Source of the DNA: Candidatus Woesearchaeota archaeon CG10_big_fil_rev_8_21_14_0_10_32_9
GTDB lineage: Archaea; Nanobdellota; Nanobdellia; Woesearchaeales; 21-14-0-10-32-9
Reading direction: 5' to 3'
Assembly: GCA_002762915.1 (NCBI GenBank)
Contig: PCYF01000055.1
Location: 1 to 12,427, forward strand
DNA length: 12,427 bases
Positions 6,400 through 12,427 of the stretch are shown piece by piece (positions within the stretch are counted from its first letter, which is position 1; each line of letters begins with the position of its first letter). The position numbers and the translations under genes were made by a program. The notes beneath the pieces were generated by a model. The model was not told the origin of the DNA, did not search any database, and worked only from the letters and a program-made list of their open reading frames with translations.

Positions 6400-6945
6400 T
6401 TACATCTTTTTACCGTTTTTATCGGTTATGTATATTCCGTCTTGAAATATTCTTTTATCAAATCCTGGTCTTCTCGTCAGTTTTTCTATAGTTCCAGCTG
6501 TTTGTCCTGCAAGGTCTTTATCATGTGAATAAACTGTGATAACATCTCCTGCCAGTTTAACATCTGCTCCTTTTTTGATTTTGAATGTTCTTGGAACTTT
6601 TTCTCCGAGGAAGTTTTTTATTTCGAATGAATCATTTTTTATTGATACAGTCATTGGAAAGTGACCTGAACATACTTTTAGTGTGTAAGTAAATCCTTCT
6701 GTTACTCCTTGCACCATGTTTTTTATGTGTGCTTTTGTTGTAAACAGTTTATTTTTTTCTCTTCTGGATGATTTTTCGTATTCTAAAGTAAGTTCTTCAG
6801 CTCCGACTTTTATTTTCAAATCTAAGTCAGGCAATTTTCTTGTTATTTCGCCTTTAGGGCCTTTTACAGTTATTTGAGTTTTATCTTGTTTAAACTCGCA
6901 ACCCTTAGGCAAGATTATTGTTTCTGATAATTTGTTTTGTGTCAT
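6400..6945 (-). CDS. rpl6: Large subunit ribosomal protein L6 (uL6)
   Basis: L6 lies near the GTPase-associated centre of the large subunit. It shows the usual two repeated alpha/beta domains, at about 8-83 and 88-178. The first carries ITVKGPKGEITRKLP (25-39) and THIKN-like KAHIKNMVQGVTEGFTYTLK (71-90); the second has HFPMTVSIKND (95-105), FLGEKVPR (112-119) and VITVYSHDKDLAGQTAGTIE (135-154), the last being the conserved specificity-of-subunit element of archaeal L6. At 181 residues the length is normal. The ribosome binding site AAGTGATATAAA precedes the ATG. It starts ten bases after S8. Confidence 0.97.
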   Translation of the reverse strand: MTQNKLSETIILPKGCEFKQDKTQITVKGPKGEITRKLPDLDLKIKVGAEELTLEYEKSSRREKNKLFTTKAHIKNMVQGVTEGFTYTLKVCSGHFPMTVSIKNDSFEIKNFLGEKVPRTFKIKKGADVKLAGDVITVYSHDKDLAGQTAGTIEKLTRRPGFDKRIFQDGIYITDKNGKKM

Positions 6946-6955
6946 TTTATATCAC

Positions 6956-7348
6956 TTAGTAAACGTAACTGATTAGAGTTCCACCCAATTGTTTTTCTTT
7001 TGCTTCTTTGTTTGTCATTAAACCTTTGTTTGTTGATACAATTAAAACTCCAAAATTCATTGCTGGCAGGAATCTCTTTTCATATTTTTCATAATCTTTA
7101 ACTTGGATTCTAAATCTTGGTTTTATAACCCCGCATTTATTTAATGATCCTATTAAATTTATCTTTAATATATTTCCTTTTCCGTCCTCTATTTCTTCAT
7201 GTCCGCCAATAAATCCTTCATCTTGCATTATTTTTAGGACTGCTCTTATTACTTTTGAATTATTTTTTGTTTCTACTTCTTTCTTTCCTAACTTTTCATA
7301 ATTATTCATGAAAGATAATACGTTTGCCAATGGATCGTTTAGTGTCAT
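6956..7348 (-). CDS. rps8: Small subunit ribosomal protein S8 (uS8)
   Basis: S8 binds the central domain of 16S rRNA and is important in early 30S platform assembly. The 130 residues match the archaeal form: NDPLANVLSFMNNYEKLGK (4-22), KVIRAVLKIMQDEGFIG (32-48), PRFRIQVKDYEKYEKRFLPA (77-96), and the ending NFGVLIVSTNKGLMTNKEA (98-116) plus GGTLISYVY (122-130), which contains the signature of the family. A strong AAGGAGAA ribosome binding site sits five bases before the first codon. The 24-base gap after S14 is the widest between L5 and L6. Confidence 0.97.
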   Translation of the reverse strand: MTLNDPLANVLSFMNNYEKLGKKEVETKNNSKVIRAVLKIMQDEGFIGGHEEIEDGKGNILKINLIGSLNKCGVIKPRFRIQVKDYEKYEKRFLPAMNFGVLIVSTNKGLMTNKEAKEKQLGGTLISYVY

Positions 7349-7352
7349 TTTT

Positions 7353-7360
7353 TTCTCCTT
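7353..7360 (-). promoter_or_regulatory. Strong Shine-Dalgarno of S8
   Basis: On the minus strand AAGGAGAA stands a few bases before the ATG at 7348. It is one of the best matches in the window to the complement of the archaeal 16S 3' end and lies wholly in the gap after S14, which supports independent initiation of S8. Confidence 0.75.
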
Positions 7361-7372
7361 TATCTTTTATTT

Positions 7373-7603
7373 TTATGAATATTTCTTGAATCCTAAATTT
7401 AAAGCGTTATCTCTGAAACAGTGTCTACAAATATTTATTCCATATTTAGATATGTGTGATCCTGTTCTTCCACAAGTTCTACATTTCTTTGTTGATTCTC
7501 CATGTTTTCTGTTTTTTGGAACATTATATTTGTTAAACCTTGCAACTTTTGCAGGCTTATTACCTATCTGAGTTAAAGTTTTTTTATAATCGGATGTGGT
7601 CAT
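7373..7603 (-). CDS. rps14: Small subunit ribosomal protein S14 (uS14), zinc-binding, N-terminally extended
   Basis: The C-terminal half is a standard zinc-binding S14: C41-x2-C44, then C59-x2-C62, with CRTCGRTGSHISKYGINICR covering both pairs and the family ending CFRDNALNLGFKKYS (62-76). It packs in the 30S head with S3, S10 and 16S rRNA. At 76 residues it exceeds the 50-57 residues I know for most archaeal S14. The extra 20 or so residues at the N-terminus (SDYKKTLTQIGNKPAKVARF, 4-23) are basic. The long start is supported by the ATGA overlap with the L5 stop and by GGTGAAGA placed six bases ahead, whereas no other ATG follows in frame before the zinc region. Confidence 0.95.
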   Translation of the reverse strand: MTTSDYKKTLTQIGNKPAKVARFNKYNVPKNRKHGESTKKCRTCGRTGSHISKYGINICRHCFRDNALNLGFKKYS

Positions 7604-8115
7604 TCTTCTTCACCTATTTTTACTGAATATTTCTGTTTCATGAATTCCATTGCTTCTTCTTTGGATATTTTATGTTTGAGGGGTATTTTTGCAGGTCTGA
7701 TTTTTCTATTTTTTATTCTGAATCCGGGTCTTGTCAAAGTAATTGATGTTTGTAACCCTGTCATTCCTATTTCTGTATCATATTTTGCATCTTTTATGTC
7801 AACATATTCAGGTATTCCGAAGCTTATATTTCCGTTGTCATCAAAGTATTCTTCTTGTAAAACATTATCTTTAGCGAAAACTAATCTTGTTATGAGTTTC
7901 TCCGCAGCCTCTTTTCTTAGTGTAATTTTACAACCAATAGGCAATCCAGGTCTTAAGCCCCATCCTTGAATTCTCTTGTTTGTTATTGTCTTTACAGGTT
8001 CTATTCCTGTAATATTTTTAAGTAGTTTTATTCCTTTTTCAAGAACCTTTTGGTCTTTTCCTGCACCTATGTTTAAGGTCACTTTTTCCACTTTTATTTC
8101 TTTCATTTTATCCAT
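7600..8115 (-). CDS. rpl5: Large subunit ribosomal protein L5 (uL5)
   Basis: L5 binds 5S rRNA and contacts the small subunit head and P-site tRNA. The protein has VEKVTLNIGAG at the N-terminus (9-19), the rRNA-contact segment with TNKRIQGWGLRPGLPIGCKI (45-64), and the C-terminal SITLTRPGFRIKNRKIRPAK (124-143) typical of archaeal L5. The 171 residues agree with the archaeal length. There are two possible starts: Met1 at 8115, two bases after S4e, and Met4 at 8106. The first is used here because of the tight spacing, but ribosome binding signals are weak for both. The end overlaps S14 by four bases. Confidence 0.96.
   Translation of the reverse strand: MDKMKEIKVEKVTLNIGAGKDQKVLEKGIKLLKNITGIEPVKTITNKRIQGWGLRPGLPIGCKITLRKEAAEKLITRLVFAKDNVLQEEYFDDNGNISFGIPEYVDIKDAKYDTEIGMTGLQTSITLTRPGFRIKNRKIRPAKIPLKHKISKEEAMEFMKQKYSVKIGEEE
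7607..7614 (-). promoter_or_regulatory. Shine-Dalgarno that fixes the S14 start
   Basis: GGTGAAGA on the minus strand lies inside the last codons of L5, six bases (from GGTGA) upstream of the S14 ATG at 7603. It matches the GGTGA class complementary to the archaeal 16S 3' end and, with the four-base ATGA overlap, argues that the N-terminally extended S14 reading is the translated one. Confidence 0.7.
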
Positions 8116-8117
8116 TT

Positions 8118-8816
8118 TTAATCAAGCTCTATTGCGGATTTATCTTTTCCTATTACTATTATGTATTCTCTGTTTGTTTCGAAGGTCTCAGTTTTAGTTT
8201 TGATTTTAATTGTATCTTTGTTTATGTCTTCTACAGTTCCAGTCTTTCCTGAGTGTTTTCCTGTATAAATTGTTGCTAAGGCTCCTTTTTGTATTTGGAA
8301 GTGTGCTTTTATTTTCTTAGTTGCTAAATCATATAAAACGCTATCTCCAACTTTATATGTTGCTGCTTCTTTTTTATCAATTAAAACTGTTCTTCCTTGC
8401 ATAGTTCCTAACTGTACTTTGCCTTGCTTTAGTAAAGTTTTTCCAGTTATTTTAAGTAAAAGATTCTTTGCTTCTGATTCTGAAATTTCTTTTGAAGCAA
8501 GTTTTCCTTTTGAATCCATTATTATTCTATAATTCTTTTGAGCGTGAGGAACGGAAACAACATCAAGTAATCCTGTTTGATTTTTGTGATCTCTTTTTCT
8601 CTTTCCGTTTATTAAAACTTCATGACTCGTTAACAAGTACTTTGTTTCTTTCAATGTTTTTGTTAGCATAACCATTTCTTTTAGGAATGTATTTAGAGAC
8701 ACTGCAAATTCTAATTTATGCGCGCCTGGTTTCGGAGTTGTTATGAAAGTTGTAGTTTTTCTAAGTACTCTCCAGGTTTTTGGTGCAGCGATTCTTTTTA
8801 TGTGATTTTTAACCAT
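8118..8816 (-). CDS. rps4e: Small subunit ribosomal protein S4e (eS4)
   Basis: S4e is restricted to archaea and eukaryotes and is unrelated to bacterial S4 except for the S4-like RNA-binding module. The start NHIKRIAAPKTWRV (4-17) and TTPKPGAHKLEFAVSLNTFL (26-45) are diagnostic. The S4-type RNA-binding segment covers about 42-88 with HEVLINGKRKRDHKNQTGLLD (65-85), the central beta domain about 90-175, and a KOW motif about 176-200 with YTGKHSGKTGTVEDI (184-198). The 232 residues are normal for archaea. The ATG follows L24 by one base, with GAGGATAATT upstream. It lies between L24 and L5, as in most archaeal clusters. Confidence 0.97.
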   Translation of the reverse strand: MVKNHIKRIAAPKTWRVLRKTTTFITTPKPGAHKLEFAVSLNTFLKEMVMLTKTLKETKYLLTSHEVLINGKRKRDHKNQTGLLDVVSVPHAQKNYRIIMDSKGKLASKEISESEAKNLLLKITGKTLLKQGKVQLGTMQGRTVLIDKKEAATYKVGDSVLYDLATKKIKAHFQIQKGALATIYTGKHSGKTGTVEDINKDTIKIKTKTETFETNREYIIVIGKDKSAIELD

Positions 8817-8817
8817 T

Positions 8818-9222
8818 TTAATTATCCTCTGATTTCTTATTTTCTTTAGGAGTTAGTTTTGCTTTCCTTTTTTTGTCTGTTAAATTTAGTTCTATTATTT
8901 GTAAGTTTGAAGGAGTCAACGAAACCTTTGCTTTTGATCCATCTCTTTTTGTAGTTTCGATTTTCGTAACATAAACTTTTGAATGTTTTAGATCTACTTT
9001 TTCTACATTTCCGGTTTTTGATTTAAAGGATCCTCTCATTATTTTTACTTTATCTCCGACTCTTATTCTAACATTTTTTGCGCCATGTTTTTTTCTTAAT
9101 TCTTTTGATAAGTTTACTGATAGGAAGGATGATTTTATATCAAGCGTTGCGTTATGAATATACTTTCTCTGCTTTCTAGGTTGAATGCTTGATATCCATG
9201 TTTTTGAAAATTTTGTTTTCAT
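8818..9222 (-). CDS. rpl24: Large subunit ribosomal protein L24 (uL24)
   Basis: L24 binds early to 23S rRNA domain I and lies by the exit tunnel. Residues 1-50 are the archaeal N-terminal part (TKFSKTWISSIQPRKQRKY, 3-21, and HNATLDIKSSFLSVNLSKEL). The KOW motif is at about 52-78: IRVGDKVKIMRGSFKSKTGN (53-72). The beta-strand part ends near 114 with LTPSNLQIIELNL. Residues 116-134 form a basic, unstructured tail rich in Lys. A GAGGAA ribosome binding site stands before the start, 21 bases downstream of the L14 stop. Confidence 0.96.
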   Translation of the reverse strand: MKTKFSKTWISSIQPRKQRKYIHNATLDIKSSFLSVNLSKELRKKHGAKNVRIRVGDKVKIMRGSFKSKTGNVEKVDLKHSKVYVTKIETTKRDGSKAKVSLTPSNLQIIELNLTDKKRKAKLTPKENKKSEDN

Positions 9223-9243
9223 TTTGTTCCTCTTAATTATTAA

Positions 9244-9645
9244 TTATACAATCATGCTTGCGACTTTTGCAATTCCTGGCCATCTTTCGCAGGCTTCTTT
9301 TGCAACTGGTCCTTTGAATATTGTTCCTTTTGGATTTCCTTTGTCATCTTTTAATACAACTGCTGCGTTGTCTTCAAATTTAACTCTAGTTCCATCCATT
9401 CTTCTGTATTCTTTTTTCTGTCTTACAATTATTGCCCAAACAACAGTTTTTCTCATATCCGGTCTTCCCTTAACTACTGATGCTTGGACTAAATCTCCAA
9501 CTCTTGCCGAAGGCATTTTTCCTTTTAGAGTCTTGTGACCTTTTACTGAAAATATTTTCAACATCTTTGCACCACTATTATCGCAGGTTTCTACTCTTGC
9601 GCCGTGTGGAAGACATTTTGGTATTGTTGCTTTTATTGATTTCAT
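9244..9645 (-). CDS. rpl14: Large subunit ribosomal protein L14 (uL14)
   Basis: L14 is at the subunit interface, where it contacts 16S rRNA and binds anti-association factors. The family signature is clear: GARVETCDNSGAKMLKIFSV (15-34), then GDLVQASVVKGRPDMRKTVV (50-69), RRMDGTRVKFEDNAAVVL (81-98), and the ending KGTIFKGPVAKEACERWP (106-123). The 133 residues match archaeal proteins. The gap after S17 is twelve bases, with AAAGGTAGAA as ribosome binding site. Confidence 0.97.
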   Translation of the reverse strand: MKSIKATIPKCLPHGARVETCDNSGAKMLKIFSVKGHKTLKGKMPSARVGDLVQASVVKGRPDMRKTVVWAIIVRQKKEYRRMDGTRVKFEDNAAVVLKDDKGNPKGTIFKGPVAKEACERWPGIAKVASMIV

Positions 9646-9657
9646 CTTGTTCTACCT

Positions 9658-9939
9658 TTAATTTGATGTTTGATCGAATTTTTTTACTATTTCTGTCACA
9701 ATAAAGTTTTTTGTTTTTGATATAGGTCTTGTTTCTTCTATTTTTACTATATCTCCTTTTTCTGCATTTATTGTTTCTGGATTGTGAGCTTTTACTTTTG
9801 TTCTTCTTTTTTCGTATCTTTCATATTTTGGAATGTATTTTCTTCTATCCCATTGTACTGTGACTGTCTTACTCATCTTGTCGCTAACGACTTCTCCAAT
9901 GAATTTTCTTCCTCTTGTTGATACTTTGTTTTCAGTCAT
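9658..9939 (-). CDS. rps17: Small subunit ribosomal protein S17 (uS17)
   Basis: S17 is a primary 16S rRNA-binding OB-fold protein in the 30S body. The archaeal form is recognised from RGRKFIGEVVSDKMSKTVTV (9-28), WDRRKYIPKYERYEKRRTKVKAH (30-52) and EKGDIVKIEETRPISKTKNF (60-79). It has 93 residues and is slightly short at the N-terminus relative to some archaeal homologues, which is not unusual. It begins one base after Rpp29 and has a strong AAGGAGAA sequence upstream, the best ribosome binding site in this part of the cluster. Confidence 0.96.
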   Translation of the reverse strand: MTENKVSTRGRKFIGEVVSDKMSKTVTVQWDRRKYIPKYERYEKRRTKVKAHNPETINAEKGDIVKIEETRPISKTKNFIVTEIVKKFDQTSN

Positions 9940-9940
9940 T

Positions 9941-10186
9941 TTATTTCTCCTTGATTTTGATCCTTTCTTCAGGCCGTTTTGTGATTTTGTCTCCTTCGAT
10001 TTTTTGTTTGTTTATTTGAAATTCTTTATCTTTTTTCAGTACCGTTATTGTTTGTTTTTTTGTTTTTATTTTAAATGTGTTTTTCGTTTCGTCGATTATT
10101 TTTCCTTCAATGTTTTCCTGTTGCTTGTTATTTGATTTTGTGATTATGATTTGTTTCCCGATGAATTCTTGTTGATATTTGTTCAT
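9941..10186 (-). CDS. rnp1: RNase P protein component 1 (Rpp29/Pop4 homologue)
   Basis: Archaeal RNase P removes tRNA 5' leaders using a catalytic RNA and several proteins; Rpp29 (with Rpp21) binds the specificity part of the RNA. This 81-residue protein has the Sm-like barrel pattern of the family: QEFIGKQIIITKSNN (6-20), IEGKIIDETKNTFKIKT (26-42), a run of short strands, then the closing GDKITKRPEERIKI (65-78), which matches archaeal Rpp29. It is at the short end of the family (about 95-127 residues in the archaea I know). It lies between aIF1 and S17 as in most archaea. It begins one base after aIF1 and lacks a good ribosome binding site, so coupled translation is likely. Confidence 0.93.
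   Translation of the reverse strand: MNKYQQEFIGKQIIITKSNNKQQENIEGKIIDETKNTFKIKTKKQTITVLKKDKEFQINKQKIEGDKITKRPEERIKIKEK
9945..9952 (-). promoter_or_regulatory. Strong Shine-Dalgarno of S17
   Basis: AAGGAGAA on the minus strand lies in the last codons of the Rpp29 gene, five bases before the S17 ATG. It lets S17 be translated at a higher rate than the RNase P protein upstream, which has no clear site of its own. Confidence 0.7.
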
Positions 10187-10187
10187 T

Positions 10188-10493
10188 TTACGACTCGATT
10201 GAATCTGGCGTAAACCCTTGTTTTACAAGTTCTTTTCTCATTTCTCGAGTATGATCGCCCTGGAGTTCAACTGTTCCGGCTTTGGATGTTCCTCCGCATG
10301 CGAACCTGTTTTTGAGTTTTTTTGTCAGTTCTTTGATGTCAACTTCGTGTTTGTTTATGCCTTGAACAACCGTATATTTTTTTCCAAATTTTTTCTTAAT
10401 CAGTTTTATTGTAATTTTTTGACTTTCTTTTGCGATGTTTTCCCAGACTCCTAATTCTTTAGGTAAGCCTGTTATTGGGTCTATTTCTGGCAT
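10188..10493 (-). CDS. Translation initiation factor aIF1 (SUI1/eIF1 family)
   Basis: aIF1 binds the 30S P-site region and discriminates start codons. The 101-residue protein has the SUI1 core at 26-98: KITIKLIKKKFGKKYTVVQG (26-45), a helix of Lys/Leu, ACGGTSKAGTVELQGDH (65-81) and the end LVKQGFTPDSIE. Most archaeal aIF1 proteins begin with a small zinc motif of the form CPxCGLPxELCVC; here the matching positions are D5, T8, G15 and W17 while GLPKEL and the flanking residues are conserved, so the metal site appears lost while the segment remains. It lies four bases after L29. A GGAGG sequence stands twelve bases before the ATG, inside the L29 end. Confidence 0.95.
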   Translation of the reverse strand: MPEIDPITGLPKELGVWENIAKESQKITIKLIKKKFGKKYTVVQGINKHEVDIKELTKKLKNRFACGGTSKAGTVELQGDHTREMRKELVKQGFTPDSIES

Positions 10494-10497
10494 TTAT

Positions 10498-10698
10498 CTA
10501 ATTTTCCTCCTTGCTTTTTTGATTTTGAATAGTTAATATTTGTGCAATTGTTCTTTTTATTTGTTTTATTTGACCCGGATTTTTTGGAGGAGTCCCTGTA
10601 CTTGCCTGTCCTTTTAGTTTTATTAATTCTGAATTAAGTTCGGAAAGTTTTTTCTCCATTTCTTCTGGTTTGAGTTTTCTCAAGTCTTTAATTTTCAT
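10498..10698 (-). CDS. rpl29: Large subunit ribosomal protein L29 (uL29)
   Basis: L29 is a small helical protein beside the tunnel exit, where it forms part of the docking site for nascent-chain factors. The 66 residues give two long helices: one at about 6-34 with LRKLKPEEMEKKLSELNSEL (6-25), then a turn at STGTPPKNPGQIKQIKRTIAQIL (38-60) leading into the second helix, a conserved arrangement. Length is normal. The start overlaps the S3 stop by four bases (ATGA), with AAGGATGAAGA upstream as ribosome binding site. Order S3-L29-aIF1 is the common archaeal one. Confidence 0.95.
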   Translation of the reverse strand: MKIKDLRKLKPEEMEKKLSELNSELIKLKGQASTGTPPKNPGQIKQIKRTIAQILTIQNQKSKEEN

Positions 10699-11465
10699 TC
10701 TTCATCCTTCTTTTCTTTTTTCGCCACTTTTTTAGTAGTTTTCTTAACAGCTTTTTTCGCCACTTTTTTAGCAGGAGCTTCTTCTTTTGATTTTTCTGTT
10801 GATTCTGAAGATTCTTCTTCATTAAGTTCCAACGTTGTAGTCGTTACCACTTCTGAGACTTGTTGAGTTTGATCTATGATTTTGATTTTGTCAGGCAGTA
10901 TTGTTGAACCAGGCATAATTCTTACTTGCACTCCAACAACGCCGGTTTTTGTTCTTGCAATTTGTACTGCTTGATCCACTCCTGAAATACTTATGTCTCC
11001 ACATTTTTTCAAGTATCCTTGGTAGAATCTCCATGTTTTTGCTCTTGAACTAGGGATCTTTCCGGAAATTAATACTTCTATTCCTAATGCTCCTGACTCC
11101 ATTGCTGTTCCAAGAGCTTTGTGTCCTACTCCTTTGAATCTTGCGGTTCCAAATCTTTCCAGTGAATTTGCAATTAATTCTGCGGTTACTGCAGCATTTC
11201 CTCTTGGATCAATTACTTCTTCTATTTCAATTTGAGGATTTTCTAAATTGAATCTTTCTTTTAATTCTCTTGTTAATCTTGATATATTGCTTCCGCCTTT
11301 TCCAACCACTAAACCCGGTCTTGATGCAACAACTATTATTTTTTCTCCTAAGGGAGTTCTTTGTAATTTAACGTCACTTAATCCTACTCTGCTTAATTCC
11401 TTGAATAAAAATTCTTTAACTAAGAATTCTTTGATATTTTGTGATACAAATTTTCTCTCGATCAT
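10695..11465 (-). CDS. rps3: Small subunit ribosomal protein S3 (uS3)
   Basis: S3 sits in the 30S head by the mRNA entry channel. The KH domain lies at about 15-90 with the GxxG loop GKGG at 55-58 in SRPGLVVGKGGSNISRLTRE (48-67). The C-terminal domain spans about 95-200 with GALGIEVLISGKIPSSRAKT (125-144) and the conserved ending GVVGVQVRIMPGSTILPDKI (175-194). Residues 205-256 are an added tail: first Glu- and Ser-rich, then Lys/Ala-rich. The tail's DNA holds an exact 20-base direct repeat. Start and end overlap L22 and L29 by four bases each, and AGAGGAT lies upstream of the ATG. Confidence 0.97.
   Translation of the reverse strand: MIERKFVSQNIKEFLVKEFLFKELSRVGLSDVKLQRTPLGEKIIVVASRPGLVVGKGGSNISRLTRELKERFNLENPQIEIEEVIDPRGNAAVTAELIANSLERFGTARFKGVGHKALGTAMESGALGIEVLISGKIPSSRAKTWRFYQGYLKKCGDISISGVDQAVQIARTKTGVVGVQVRIMPGSTILPDKIKIIDQTQQVSEVVTTTTLELNEEESSESTEKSKEEAPAKKVAKKAVKKTTKKVAKKEKKDEE
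10716..10771 (-). repeat. 20-base direct repeat in the S3 lysine-rich tail
   Basis: The same 20 bases occur at 10716-10735 and 10752-10771, 36 bases (12 codons) apart. In frame both copies code for an Ala-Lys-Lys-Val-Ala-Lys-Lys-like block. A 12-codon duplication, or repeat slippage, could have lengthened the tail. Confidence 0.8.
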
Positions 11466-12007
11466 TTTTTATCCTCTGGACTTTTTGTTTCTGTTACTTT
11501 TTCTTTCTTAGTTTCAGTCTTAGTTTCTTTTTTTGGAGCTGCGGCTTTAGGAACTTTTGCTTTTTGTTCTTTTTCCACTTCTTGTACAGCAATTTCTAAA
11601 TGTGTTCTTTTGAATTTTCTTCTTCTTTGTCTTCCTTGATGAAATGTGTTTGAAGATTTATTCACAACAAGGTGAACTATTTTTAGATCTTCTGATAATC
11701 CTTTAGCTTGTGCGTTTGCTTCAACTTGATTTATTATTTTGATAAATTGTTCGGATGCTTTTTGAGGGAATCTTCCTTGAGCTATTCCTGCACCTTTTCT
11801 ATGACCTACACCATCTGTAAATCTTTTAAACGGGATTGCTTGTTTCATTACTAATACTCTTTCAAGTATTTGTTTTGCTTTTTTTGTAGATTTTCCTCTA
11901 ATAAAAGCAGCTATTTCTAGAGAAGTTTTGGTAGAAATTTCTACATCTTTTGATATAGCTCTAGCCATATTCTCTTTGAATTCTTGTAATGCGTATTTTG
12001 TTTTCAT
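11462..12007 (-). CDS. rpl22: Large subunit ribosomal protein L22 (uL22)
   Basis: L22 lines the peptide exit tunnel with a long beta hairpin. The archaeal form is recognised from the region with SLEIAAFIRGKSTKKAKQIL (29-48), VLVMKQAIPFKRFTDGVGHR (51-70) and GIAQGRFPQKASEQFIKIIN (74-93), followed by the C-terminal NTFHQGRQRRRKFKRTHLEI (120-139). The core ends near 148; residues 149-181 are an extra Lys/Ala/Pro/Thr/Glu tail. Upstream AAGTGAAT is a weak ribosome binding site, 22 bases past S19. The end overlaps S3 by four bases (ATGA). Confidence 0.96.
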   Translation of the reverse strand: MKTKYALQEFKENMARAISKDVEISTKTSLEIAAFIRGKSTKKAKQILERVLVMKQAIPFKRFTDGVGHRKGAGIAQGRFPQKASEQFIKIINQVEANAQAKGLSEDLKIVHLVVNKSSNTFHQGRQRRRKFKRTHLEIAVQEVEKEQKAKVPKAAAPKKETKTETKKEKVTETKSPEDKK

Positions 12008-12029
12008 GTGTTATTCACTTATTATTTAC

Positions 12030-12410
12030 TTATTTTACTGATACGTTTGAGGATGATTTTGTTGATCCAACTCCTGGTGAACTGTGTTGAACTCTTTTTT
12101 TAGACAATACTAGTTCTCCTAATCTACAGCCTATTGCTTCATCTTGTACAAGCACTGCATGATATTCTTTTCCTGAATGAACTTTGATTGTTTTTCCGAC
12201 CATTGAAGGTAAAACTATCATATCTCTTAATTGTGTTTTCACGTTGTCGCCTTTTTTCAAATCTTCTACTAATTTTTTTTCATTGTCTGAAAGGCCTCTT
12301 TTTAGTTTTCTTCTTTGGCTTGACGGTAAAAGGTCTGTTAAATCTTTTATCGATAAAGCTTGAAGTTCTTCAAGAGTTTTTCCGCGATATGTGAATATTT
12401 TTTTTGCCAT
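12030..12410 (-). CDS. rps19: Small subunit ribosomal protein S19 (uS19)
   Basis: S19 is in the 30S head, where it partners S13 and contacts tRNA and the subunit bridge. The archaeal/eukaryotic S15-type protein is recognised from FTYRGKTLEELQALSIKDL (6-24), LPSSQRRKLKRGL (28-40), RDMIVLPSMVGKTIKVHSGK (62-81), and the conserved end LGELVLSKKRVQHSSPGVGS (97-116). The 126 residues are slightly short of the usual 130-150. The start is 17 bases from the right edge with GGTAGATGAT upstream as ribosome binding site; the L2 gene is expected just beyond the window. Confidence 0.96.
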   Translation of the reverse strand: MAKKIFTYRGKTLEELQALSIKDLTDLLPSSQRRKLKRGLSDNEKKLVEDLKKGDNVKTQLRDMIVLPSMVGKTIKVHSGKEYHAVLVQDEAIGCRLGELVLSKKRVQHSSPGVGSTKSSSNVSVK

Positions 12411-12427
12411 GTATCATCTACCTACTT

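Noticed and set aside
10188..10493. aIF1 and Rpp29 as unusual insertions into a ribosomal operon
   Set aside because: These two genes between L29 and S17 are standard archaeal gene order, so their position is not a novelty.
1..12427. tRNA genes, CRISPR arrays, insertion sequences or attachment sites
   Set aside because: No cloverleaf candidate, spaced palindromic repeats, transposase frame or terminal inverted repeats were seen; almost every base is covered by genes on one strand.

Overview
This window is almost entirely the minus strand of an archaeal S10/spc-type ribosomal protein cluster. The archaeal assignment rests on gene content. S4e, L32e, L19e, the translation factor aIF1 (SUI1) and the RNase P protein Rpp29 are interleaved with universal ribosomal proteins in the standard archaeal order, and the SecY and S5, L30, L15, L18 and S19 proteins are of archaeal type. 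The DNA is AT-rich, genes are packed with gaps of 1-24 bases or overlaps of 1-4 bases, and the last gene is a small-genome style pilin-adhesin. Together these suggest a DPANN archaeon, perhaps near Woesearchaeota or Pacearchaeota. The lineage is an inference; only a marker-gene tree would settle it.

Layout in transcription order (12427 down to 1): S19, L22, S3, L29, aIF1, Rpp29, S17, L14, L24, S4e, L5, S14, S8, L6, L32e, L19e, L18, S5, L30, L15, SecY, an EMC3/TMCO1/Oxa1-family insertase (DUF106), then, after a 58-base AT-rich gap, a partial secreted protein that runs off the left edge. All 23 genes are on the minus strand. There are no RNA genes, mobile elements or CRISPR arrays, and no stretch over 300 bases without a gene.

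The ribosomal genes supply large and small subunit proteins. aIF1 supports start-codon selection, Rpp29 supports tRNA 5' maturation, and SecY with the Oxa1-like protein handles membrane insertion and export.

The least ordinary part is the left end. A reading frame that begins at a TTG codon (888) has a textbook archaeal class III (type IV pilin-like) signal peptide and a cysteine-bearing middle region. It ends in the beginning of a formylglycine-generating-enzyme/C-type-lectin-like domain, a domain used in DPANN and CPR genomes as a target of diversity-generating retroelements. The hypervariable end, if any, lies beyond the window. Smaller curiosities are an aIF1 whose N-terminal zinc-ligand positions have all been replaced, an S5 that lacks the usual archaeal cysteine cluster, a shortened L30, an N-terminally extended S14, an insertase with a large external beta-rich insert, and lysine-rich tails on several ribosomal proteins, two of which share a similar coding module.
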